From assembly GCF_020010925.1 (NCBI RefSeq), contig NZ_JAGJBZ010000003.1:434001-498000 (forward strand): DNA of 64,000 nt, in the 5' to 3' direction. A program made the position numbers and the translations under genes. Positions 17,503 to 24,235 of the stretch are shown one piece after another (positions within the stretch are counted from its first letter, which is position 1; the number at the start of each line of letters is the position of its first letter). The notes under the pieces are model-generated. The model ran no database searches, was not told where the DNA came from, and worked only from the letters and a program-made list of their open reading frames with translations. Origin of the DNA: Streptomyces griseiscabiei. GTDB taxonomy: Bacteria > Actinomycetota > Actinomycetes > Streptomycetales > Streptomycetaceae.

Positions 17503-18419
17503 AGCTCATCTCCGTAGGCGGCGACGACGTCGGTGGGGTTCGTCCACGTCCGGTGGGCGGCGGGTGTGGTGGGGGATGCGGCGTTCATGACCTCGTGGAC
17601 GAGGCTGGGCAGGACGCCCGGGGACAGGCCCTTGGCCCGGTGGCGTTCGAGGGCGGCCCGGAGGTGTGCGGGGGCGATGCCCTCGTCGAGCAGCTTGCGC
17701 ACCTGTTTGCCGAGATGGTTCAGGAAGGCATCCGGCGGGCGGTGGTTGCACGCGGCGATGTACTCGCCGAGGAGCTGCTTGGCCGAGACGGTGTCGGGCG
17801 CGTGGGCGCTGGCGCCCCCCGAAGGGATATCTCCTAGATCCACGGTCCTAGGTCCTAGATCCGGACCGTGAGACGTCACTGCTGCCTCACGGACCGCTCC
17901 CTGATCCCTCACGGAGGACTCCGGGAAGCGCTCCTGACCTGCCACTTCGCTCTCAAGCCTCGGATTCAGTGCGGACTCCCTGACCGCGCCGGAACCTTCA
18001 GTGAGGACTGCGTGAGGCGGCGGCGAGTACTCCGTGACACCGGCGCTCACGGCAGGAGCCGACGTGACCGAAGCCTCGTGAACCGGGCAGCCCGGGAGGC
18101 GGCTCTTGCTCGGCCGGTTGATCTTCTGATGCTGATGCCAGGTCACGATGTGCAGGTACCGCTTGTGATCCGGCGTCTTGTAGCGGCAGATCAGCCCGGC
18201 GTCGGCGAGCTGGGCGAGGTCCGTCTCGACATCGGACGGGGTGTGCTCCGGGCGTAGTACCCACAGCTGCCCGGCGATGATCGCGGCGTGGTCGCGGTGG
18301 CGGCCCTGGTCGTCGGCCTGGGTGAGCAGGCCGAGGAAGGTGCGCTCGGCGGTCAGGGAGACGACGGCCAGGGACTCGGAGACGAAGGCTTCGGGCTTGA
18401 TGGTGCGGATTCGTGCCAA
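17499..18419 (-). CDS. phage-type replication initiator with winged helix
   Basis: The 306-residue protein begins MARIRTIKPEAFVSESLAVV and continues with LTAERTFLGLLTQADDQGRH, a start typical of actinobacterial phage and plasmid replication initiators with an N-terminal winged-helix domain. Around residues 120-200 it is low in complexity. The C-terminal helical domain (LGEYIAACNHRPPDAFLNHL) resembles helicase-loader interaction domains. It starts at TTG 18419 after AAGGA. Its stop overlaps the CTG of the DnaC-like gene, forming an initiator/loader pair. Confidence 0.8.
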   Translation of the reverse strand: MARIRTIKPEAFVSESLAVVSLTAERTFLGLLTQADDQGRHRDHAAIIAGQLWVLRPEHTPSDVETDLAQLADAGLICRYKTPDHKRYLHIVTWHQHQKINRPSKSRLPGCPVHEASVTSAPAVSAGVTEYSPPPHAVLTEGSGAVRESALNPRLESEVAGQERFPESSVRDQGAVREAAVTSHGPDLGPRTVDLGDIPSGGASAHAPDTVSAKQLLGEYIAACNHRPPDAFLNHLGKQVRKLLDEGIAPAHLRAALERHRAKGLSPGVLPSLVHEVMNAASPTTPAAHRTWTNPTDVVAAYGDEL

Positions 18420-18905
18420 GTGCGGGGCGGTCCTTACTCGGTGGCCTGTGCGCGGACATCACGGCTCACCGTCGGTCGGGGCGGGATTCGAGGGGGTGTT
18501 GGCGCGGACGCGCGCCGGGAAGCGATTGCGTTTCCGGGGGGTGTCGTCAACATAGCCACACCCCAGTCGCGCAAGTCCAGCTCTATCCGGCGCAATCTCT
18601 CACGGCAGAAAGGCTGCGAGAAATGGGGCTCGGTAGCGGGGTGGGAGCAAAACCGTAAGGCACGATCGGCCGTTGACCAAATAGGTGCCCGGATCGCAGA
18701 GCCAGAAGCATCACGTCGGCAAGCCGTTGACGAGCCGCAGATGGGGAAGCTACAACACAAAACCGCACGTCAGAGTCATGATCGACGCGCTGTTCCGTGC
18801 CTCTTCCCCGCTCCCTGGAACCGCATCTCGGCAAACGACGCGAGCGCAACATAGACCACGATCGCCGGTTACCCAAACCGGCGAATGCACCTTTAAATTT
18901 GAGCC
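18420..18905. other. divergent intergenic region, possible replication origin and control region
   Basis: The 486 bases separate the leftward replication/mobilization genes from the rightward regulator, excisionase and integrase genes. It is richer in A and T than its surroundings in several places (CAAATAGG, AAAACCG, TTTAAATTT). It holds no convincing gene. Several short inverted repeats are present, the best being just before the XRE start. It should contain the divergent promoters and could hold the element's origin. Confidence 0.45.
18863..18898 (+). promoter_or_regulatory. palindromic operator and -10-like box before the XRE gene
   Basis: CGCCGGTT (18863-18870) and AACCGGCG (18876-18883) form a perfect 8-bp inverted repeat around ACCCA. 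An A+T-only block, TTTAAATTT, follows at 18892-18900 and could be the -10 region of a nearly leaderless transcript starting at the ATG at 18906. A repressor site controlling excision is the simplest reading. Confidence 0.45.
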
Positions 18906-19322
18906 ATGCCCCCACGCCCACTGGAAGTCGGACCCGCAGGAATGCAGGCGGCCCGCACCATCGAAATGCTCCGAACCGAACGCGGCCTGTCACAACGCCA
19001 GTTGGCCGGCCGCGTGACCGCCTTCGGCCATCCGATGTCCAACACAATGCTGTCCCGCATCGAACGCGCCCAACGCCGATGAGATGCTGACGACCTCGTC
19101 GCGATCGCCGAAGCCTTCGTGGTCTCGCCTCTCGTGCTGCTGCAGGGCCGACCGCCACGTGACGAGGACCGCTCAGCACCGCTGACCGAGCACGCCCCCA
19201 CCCATTTAGGACCCGCCCTTCTTGCACCACTCCGAGATACCCCCTGCCCTCGTACAACGCCTTCCCGGCACCGAGGGGGGATACCCCTTGCCCCGCCTCT
19301 ACCGCCCCGAAGAAATCGCTGA
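18906..19322 (+). pseudogene. XRE-family regulator interrupted by an in-frame TGA
   Basis: The first 58 codons give MPPRPLEVGPAGMQAARTIE and a good helix-turn-helix (LRTERGLSQRQLAGRV, then SNTMLSRIERAQRR). A TGA stands at 19080-19082, and the same frame then continues with ADDLVAIAEAFVVSPLVLLQ, the normal continuation of an XRE protein. A CGA-to-TGA change of an arginine codon would explain it. The true C-terminus after about 19210 is unclear, as the frame runs on into Pro/Arg-rich sequence and overlaps the excisionase start. Either this is a decayed repressor or a 58-residue DNA-binding fragment is made. Confidence 0.75.
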
Positions 19323-19617
19323 AGCCCTCGGCTGCTCCGCCTGGTGGGTCAAGGACCGGGCCCGACGCGGACTCATCCCGCACACTCGCGTCGGCCGCGC
19401 CTACCGCTTCACCGCCGCGCACCTCGCCGAGATCGTCCGCCTCCACGAAGAGCGCCCGAAGCGATCCGTTAGCAGCACGCCGGTGAGCCGTGCAACGACA
19501 AGTCCTCCGGCTGGACGAACTCGTGCCGCCCGGCCTCCTGAGCCGACTACGGCCCCGACGCCAGGGCGTCTGCGGGCTCGACCGCCGCGCCGTACCCAGT
19601 ACGAGACCGTCGCGTAG
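19288..19617 (+). CDS. xis: excisionase/MerR-type helix-turn-helix protein
   Basis: The 109-residue protein starts PRLYRPEEIAEALGCSAWWV and continues KDRARRGLIPHTRVGRAYRF, a winged helix-turn-helix of the excisionase type, followed by a disordered tail. TTG 19288 is chosen because GAGGGGGG (19273-19280) lies seven bases upstream; an earlier TTG at 19222 has no such site. It precedes the integrase by 48 bases and should direct excision. Confidence 0.8.
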   Translation: MPRLYRPEEIAEALGCSAWWVKDRARRGLIPHTRVGRAYRFTAAHLAEIVRLHEERPKRSVSSTPVSRATTSPPAGRTRAARPPEPTTAPTPGRLRARPPRRTQYETVA

Positions 19618-19665
19618 CGCGCCCGCACCCAGTCACAAGCCGAGAGCAGGGGAGGAAGACGGAAG

Positions 19666-21192
19666 TTGGGTTTCGCGGAGAAGCGCGGAAACTACTGGCG
19701 CGGCCGGTACAAGACCGCGCCCGGCAAGCACCTCACGGTGGTCGACGACATCGGCAAGGCGATCCGGTTCGCCACCAAGGGCGAGGCCCAGCGCGCCGCG
19801 AGCGAGGCCGAGAACAAGTACCGGCGCGGCGACTGGCGCGACCCGGCACTCGGCCTGGAGACCTTCGGCGAGTACGCCAACCGCTGGTACGAGGCCCAGG
19901 ACCTGGCCGCCTCGACCATGCAGAACTACAAGCGCCACATCGAGGAGCACCTCCTCCCCGACTTCGAGGACAAGGCGCTCGCCGGCATTCTGCGCACGGA
20001 CGTCGACCTGTGGGAGAAGAAGGAGAAGGCCGCCTACGCGGCCTCCAGCGTCAAGACCTGGCGCTCGACGCTCCACCTGATCTTCGAGGACGCGATCGAC
20101 GAGGGCCTGATCACCTCGAACCCGGCCGCCAGGCGACGCGGACGCGGCAAGCGCGCCGGACGCTCCCGCGACCGCGGCCCGGAGAAGGTGGTCACTGACC
20201 CGCTCGGCATACTGCTGACTGCCGAGCGGGCCGCCCTGCTCTCCGGCCGCGACGACGAGTTCGTCGCCGTCGTCCTCAAGGGCTACACCGGCATGCGCTG
20301 GGGCGAAATCGTCGGCCTGGAGACCGAGTTCGCCCGCCCCGGGGCCGTCCGCGTCGAGTGGCAACTGTACGAACTCGACACCGGCGAGCTCGTCCGCTGC
20401 CCGCCCAAGGACGACAGCTACCGCACCATCGACGCGATGGTCTGGCTGTCGGCCCTGGTCACCAACCACGTCGCCCGTACGAAGCCGAAACCCTGCCCGT
20501 GTCACGGCAAGACCTACGTCTTCCGGGGCCAGGGCACGGCCCGCACCGGCGGCCACCACGGCGCGAAGCTCGTCGATGTCGCACGCCGAGCCGAAGTCTC
20601 CACCGGCACGGTATCCAATGTCCTCAACCACCCCGACCGCGTCACCGAAGCCAAGCGGGTCAGGGTGGAACAGGCCATTACAGATCTGGGGTTCGTGCGC
20701 GGCGGGGCGGTATCGCAACACGCAGCCCACTGGCGCCGAAACGGCTTCGCCACCTGGCTGTTCACCCCGGCGGTCTCCGGCTGGTACCCGAAGAAGGCAC
20801 CGCAGGAGGCCCGACCCGTACCGCTCCTCGGCGAGCCGTGGCCCGGCGTCCCAGCCCGAGGACGTGGCGCCAGCGACCGGGCCGACGCCTGCTGGCTCCC
20901 GATTGCCAAGGGCCTCACACCCCACGGCCTCCGCCACACCCACCGAACGGTGATGGAGGACCTCGGCACCGAGAAGGTCCTCATGGACGACCGCATGGGC
21001 CACATCGACGGCTCGGTCTCCGCGCGCTACGCCCATGTCACTGCCGGCATGCGCAATCGGCTCAAGCTTGGACTGACCGAGCAGTGGGATACGGCACTCG
21101 ACGTTCGGCTGGCCATGAGCCCCACATCGCCGGTGCGCGTCCTCAACGAGCTTCTGCGTTTGCGGCGGCTTGCTCTCCGTAGCGTTGGCTAA
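19666..21192 (+). CDS. int: tyrosine integrase with inserted LacI-type DNA-binding domain
   Basis: The 508-residue protein has an N-terminal arm-binding and SAM-like domain (to about residue 170) and a catalytic domain with Arg211 (YTGMRWGEI), His420-x-x-Arg423 (TPHGLRHTHRT), His446 (RMGHIDG) and Tyr455 (SARYAHVT), so the active site looks complete. Between Arg211 and His420, residues of about 299-350 are a canonical LacI helix-turn-helix: KLVDVARRAEVSTGTVSNVL followed by NHPDRVTEAKRVRVEQAITD. The second catalytic lysine region is not obvious. Translation starts at TTG 19666 after GGGGAGG. A strong hairpin follows the stop. It should insert the element at its attachment site. Confidence 0.93.
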   Translation: MGFAEKRGNYWRGRYKTAPGKHLTVVDDIGKAIRFATKGEAQRAASEAENKYRRGDWRDPALGLETFGEYANRWYEAQDLAASTMQNYKRHIEEHLLPDFEDKALAGILRTDVDLWEKKEKAAYAASSVKTWRSTLHLIFEDAIDEGLITSNPAARRRGRGKRAGRSRDRGPEKVVTDPLGILLTAERAALLSGRDDEFVAVVLKGYTGMRWGEIVGLETEFARPGAVRVEWQLYELDTGELVRCPPKDDSYRTIDAMVWLSALVTNHVARTKPKPCPCHGKTYVFRGQGTARTGGHHGAKLVDVARRAEVSTGTVSNVLNHPDRVTEAKRVRVEQAITDLGFVRGGAVSQHAAHWRRNGFATWLFTPAVSGWYPKKAPQEARPVPLLGEPWPGVPARGRGASDRADACWLPIAKGLTPHGLRHTHRTVMEDLGTEKVLMDDRMGHIDGSVSARYAHVTAGMRNRLKLGLTEQWDTALDVRLAMSPTSPVRVLNELLRLRRLALRSVG

Positions 21193-21196
21193 GTTG

Positions 21197-21234
21197 GTTG
21201 GGCCCGGCGCCGAATGCTCGGTGCCGGGCCCAAC
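21197..21234 (+). terminator. integrase terminator
   Basis: GTTGGGCCCGGCGCCGA (21197-21213) pairs with TCGGTGCCGGGCCCAAC (21218-21234): 17 bp with one G-U pair and the loop ATGC. It begins four bases after the integrase stop. Confidence 0.9.
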
Positions 21235-21292
21235 GCGTTCCGGTCGGAAGTGGACTTCTGAAGCACGCGTGCGTTTGGCGGGGACCTAATGG

Positions 21293-22474
21293 TCAGGGTG
21301 CAGTACTGCGTAGATCGTCCCCTGAACGGCCGGTCCGCTGCTTGAAGGCGACTACCTTGCCATCCGCTCTTGGCTGGCCGGAACGCGCTGATGAGGTGTT
21401 CGCGACCGGCTGCGGAGCGATGGACCGCAGGATCGTAGGCTGGATCGCCAGTTGGTCTGACGCGCGTAGATACGGTTTGTCCCCGTACTGGCGCTGCAGG
21501 AGGCTCCAAAGGAGCAGGGGAGCCTCCTGTCCTACCGACACCGGCTCCTCCTTGCGCCAGCCGCGCTGAGTGAGCTGCACATATAGCGATCGCTTGCGGC
21601 TGTCGTCGATGTGACCGACTGCGGCACCACGAAGGATCAGGGCCTGCATCGACACCCCCCATGTCTGCTTCCGGCGAGCGAAGCCCTCCAAGGTCAGACG
21701 GTCCGTGATCTCCTCCCGTGCCCTTTCGTAGGGGACAAGCAGGGCGCCGGCGAACCTGTTTGCTTCACCCTCGGGATCTGCTGCGCGTGGCCTGAAGGTG
21801 TGGAGTACGAGGTGACCGAGTTCATGAGCGAGAGTGAACCGGTCCCGGTCGCCCTGTGCGCCTGGAAAGTACGCGATCAGTGCGGTCTCTCCGATGCCAG
21901 CCCAGTATGAAACGCCGAAGTGCTTGTTCGTTGGGCTAACTGAGTCGCCCGTTGGATCAGGCAGCACGATGGGGGCAACCGCGATACCAGCGCGCTCAAG
22001 CGCACGTGTGAGGTGGGGGATGGGCTTGTCTGGGGCTAGGCGCAGGGCCTCGCGAGTCTGGGCTGCCAGTTCCTCAATGTCGTCTTGCGACAGGTCTTGT
22101 GTGCTGGCGAACGGAAGTGGCGGTGCCGGGTAGCCGGCCCTGTTGGTGATCTCCTCTGTCACGCGAAAGCTCTCGCCGTAGAACGCGCTGATCCGGCGGG
22201 TGACAGTCCGGCTCGCAGTTGCCATCTTGCGAAAGCGCAACGAGTCCAGTGGTACGGAGGAAGGCTGCGCGTAGAAAAAGCTCATCGGCGTATCGGTGGC
22301 TTCAGCAATCACGCGCAGCCGGTCCTCTGCTGGCTCGCGTGCACCTGTCTCAACCTGCGAGGTCCAGCTTTGGCTGATTCCTGTCAGGCGGTGGAGGTCG
22401 GCACCGGTGAGCCCGAGGAGGTCGCGGAGTGTCCGCAGCCGCTCACCAGGGGAAGCCTCCAGTGCCGTCGGCAT
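21293..22474 (-). CDS. XRE regulator fused to ImmA/IrrE metallopeptidase
   Basis: The 393-residue protein has an XRE helix-turn-helix at residues of about 10-65 (GERLRTLRDLLGLTGADLHR) and an ImmA/IrrE zinc peptidase domain with HELGHLVLH, where HExxH supplies the zinc ligands and the general base. A C-terminal region of about 120 residues follows. Such proteins repress a promoter and can cut or inactivate a repressor, as in ICEBs1 ImmA, or act as an antitoxin-like regulator. The ATG at 22474 lies inside the end of the upstream partner gene, giving a 32-base overlap and probable coupling. Confidence 0.88.
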   Translation of the reverse strand: MPTALEASPGERLRTLRDLLGLTGADLHRLTGISQSWTSQVETGAREPAEDRLRVIAEATDTPMSFFYAQPSSVPLDSLRFRKMATASRTVTRRISAFYGESFRVTEEITNRAGYPAPPLPFASTQDLSQDDIEELAAQTREALRLAPDKPIPHLTRALERAGIAVAPIVLPDPTGDSVSPTNKHFGVSYWAGIGETALIAYFPGAQGDRDRFTLAHELGHLVLHTFRPRAADPEGEANRFAGALLVPYERAREEITDRLTLEGFARRKQTWGVSMQALILRGAAVGHIDDSRKRSLYVQLTQRGWRKEEPVSVGQEAPLLLWSLLQRQYGDKPYLRASDQLAIQPTILRSIAPQPVANTSSARSGQPRADGKVVAFKQRTGRSGDDLRSTAP

Positions 22475-23078
22475 CGTTCGTCTCCTCATCCGGAAGTTCG
22501 AGTTCCAGACCTTCATCTTGCGGCTCGAAGTGAAGGTCTCGCAGGTCGGATGCACTGGCGAGCAGCGGAAAATCAAGATCGACAAGCTGTTCTTTGCCGA
22601 ACCTCCACGTTCCGATGGTCCGCACTACCCGGAACAACGGTGCTCCCTCGGCATCGATACGCCAGAGGATAAGCAGGTCGTTGTCTTCCGGCCCCATCAG
22701 GGTCGGCTGTCCGAACTTCGTCAATGGGCGATTCTGGTAGAAGGCGCGCCGCTGACGGTTCGGTCCAGGAGCCGGGACGTGATCGTCCCTGAAGCCATGC
22801 AGCAGTCGGGTGCAGTACTCATCGTTCGTAAGCCACAGCTCGCCATTCCGGCGGTGGTTGCCGCTGAGCTTCCAGTCGCCGAGCCTGGCCGCCGCTGTAC
22901 CGAGGCGGTAGTGGACGAAGGCGCGGGTCATGTGCGTGCGTATCCAGCCGTAGGCGTGGCCGTTCATCTCGGGCACCTGGGCCCGCTGGTGCTGAACAGC
23001 CCACGCGAAGGCGTCGTGAAGGGGCTCACAGAGCTGCGCGGTGGCGTCGCGGATGTGCGCGACCTCATCCTTAATCAC
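22443..23078 (-). CDS. unknown 211-residue partner of the XRE-ImmA protein
   Basis: No family is recognised. The protein begins at GTG 23078 with IKDEVAHIRDATAQLCEPLH. It has a central basic segment (NGHAYGWIRTHMTRAFVHYR, later SGNHRRNGELWLTNDEYCTR and PNRQRRAFYQNRPLTKFGQP), a beta-rich part (NDLLILWRIDAEGAPLFRVV), and an acidic C-terminus (LELELPDEETNDADG). The gene overlaps the XRE-ImmA gene by 32 bases, and a palindrome abuts its start. A toxin-like or protease-target role is suggested only by this arrangement. Confidence 0.75.
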   Translation of the reverse strand: MIKDEVAHIRDATAQLCEPLHDAFAWAVQHQRAQVPEMNGHAYGWIRTHMTRAFVHYRLGTAAARLGDWKLSGNHRRNGELWLTNDEYCTRLLHGFRDDHVPAPGPNRQRRAFYQNRPLTKFGQPTLMGPEDNDLLILWRIDAEGAPLFRVVRTIGTWRFGKEQLVDLDFPLLASASDLRDLHFEPQDEGLELELPDEETNDADGTGGFPW

Positions 23079-23080
23079 AT

Positions 23081-23097
23081 CCGTGAAAATATCACGG
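23081..23097 (-). promoter_or_regulatory. palindromic operator at the start of the XRE-ImmA operon
   Basis: CCGTGAAAATATCACGG is a 6-bp inverted repeat (CCGTGA/TCACGG) around five A/T-only bases. On the minus strand it contains GATATT, a possible -10 box, and it ends two bases before the GTG start. The position suggests a promoter blocked by the operon's own XRE protein and a leaderless or nearly leaderless message. Confidence 0.6.
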
Positions 23098-23392
23098 GAA
23101 AAGTTAAGGGTGTAGCTGGTTACTCACAAACGCCTTGGGATGCAGGGGGCCTGACGGGTCATAGAGTCCTGCCATACGGCGCGCTGTGCCCTGCTGTACG
23201 GGCCCGATCACGTGGACTGACGGCGGGTGTCATGGGGCTCGATCAGGCGTATGCGGTCGCCCAGGAGAGCAGAGCTGATGCCGACTTCGCGCGCAGCTAT
23301 AGCTCGCTGGGGCAGAGGTAGCAGGGTCAGCTGGCTCTCGCAGGAACGGTGAATGCTCACCGACGGTCCATCAGACCTGGCTCAATAGGCAC
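23098..23392. other. intergenic region between the XRE-ImmA operon and the next gene
   Basis: The stretch lies between divergent genes. I see no convincing gene, RNA or long hairpin in it apart from the adjoining palindrome. It should carry the promoters of both sides. Confidence 0.4.
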
Positions 23393-24235
23393 ATGGAGAT
23401 TGGCGAGCACTGGGCATACCGCGCGAGGCCGAAGGGCTTGGGTAGCGAGGTCCGCCAGGTCGAGGTCGTACGCGTGGGCAGCTCCGGCAGGTCTGGCTGG
23501 ATCCACGTGCGGTTTCTCGAAGGCGATGCCGCTGGCTTGCAGGAGTGGGTCAGTTCCGGCTCTCTCGTAGCGCCGTGGGCGGATGTCGATACGTTCCGCG
23601 CGGATGACGCGGCGGAGCTGGCGCTGGCGGAGTCCTCTCGCCACGTCCGGGGCAGCACGGATTTCGAGGCGGCCCGCATGATCCTCGGCTTCGTCCGTCC
23701 GAAGAACAGGCTCCGCCTGCGCCGAACAGTGGCCGACGCCGGGGTCCTGGAACTGAGCCGCCTCGACGAGACGGCACCGCTCATCGGCATGGATGCAGCC
23801 GAACTCCGCAGCGACGCCATGGTGTACGAGAACCGCCACGGCATGTGCCTGGCCGGGTGGCCGGTCACCGAGCGCGTTACCCGTCAGATCGCCGGCCGCC
23901 TCGCCGACGAGATCCTTCCGGAGGTGGATCGCAAGCAGCAGGGCGTCGAACAGGAGCGTGCCCAGTCCTCCTGGTACTCCTACAGCCGACGGGACGACCG
24001 GAAGCTGGACGCAGAGGCAGCTGTCTTGCGAACCGTCCGGGCCTGGTGCGGCGAAGACAAGGCCGACCGCTACGACGAGTTGGTCGCCCTGCGCGCCGAG
24101 GTCATCCGGCTCGGAGAACTCGTCGACAAGGCGGTCAAGGCCCTACGCGACCGAGGTCACGGCGTCATCGCCTCCACCATTGAGCGCGACCTTGGCGTCC
24201 ATATCGCCACCCTTGATCCTGATGTGCGTCGATGA
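23393..24235 (+). CDS. unknown protein, 280 residues
   Basis: The protein begins MEIGEHWAYRARPKGLGSEV with a short beta-rich N-terminal part (VRVGSSGRSGWIHVRFLEGD) that looks like an SH3/Tudor-type barrel. The rest is charged helices, including DEILPEVDRKQQGVEQERAQ and a final coiled region (YDELVALRAEVIRLGELVDK). No enzyme motif is seen. The start ATG has only a weak AGG upstream. The last 71 bases overlap the end of the convergent gene. Function unknown; similar proteins seem to occur in accessory DNA of Streptomyces. Confidence 0.7.
   Translation: MEIGEHWAYRARPKGLGSEVRQVEVVRVGSSGRSGWIHVRFLEGDAAGLQEWVSSGSLVAPWADVDTFRADDAAELALAESSRHVRGSTDFEAARMILGFVRPKNRLRLRRTVADAGVLELSRLDETAPLIGMDAAELRSDAMVYENRHGMCLAGWPVTERVTRQIAGRLADEILPEVDRKQQGVEQERAQSSWYSYSRRDDRKLDAEAAVLRTVRAWCGEDKADRYDELVALRAEVIRLGELVDKAVKALRDRGHGVIASTIERDLGVHIATLDPDVRR

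Larger units (their letters stand above)
11913..21234. mobile_element. core of an integrative mobilizable element
   Basis: ParB-like protein, relaxase, MobC, DUF2637 membrane protein, DnaC-like loader, replication initiator, broken XRE regulator, excisionase and integrase lie together and face outwards from one control region. This is the set expected of a self-replicating integrative element of Streptomyces. No FtsK/TraB-type DNA pump of the classic AICE kind is visible, so transfer by its relaxase with outside help is inferred. True ends are not found. The right end may lie at the tRNA-Pro at 25988, which would add the genes from 21.3 to 25.8 kb; the left end may lie outside the window. Confidence 0.8.

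Noticed and set aside
15383..17509. 708-codon minus-strand frame joining the DUF2637 gene with upstream sequence
   Set aside because: The first 265 codons are an Arg/Pro/His-rich frame-shadow of the DnaC-like gene; the true DUF2637 start is ATG 16714.
19222..19287. Upstream TTG start for the excisionase
   Set aside because: It has no ribosome binding site, while TTG 19288 has GAGGGGGG at ideal distance and begins at the conserved domain.
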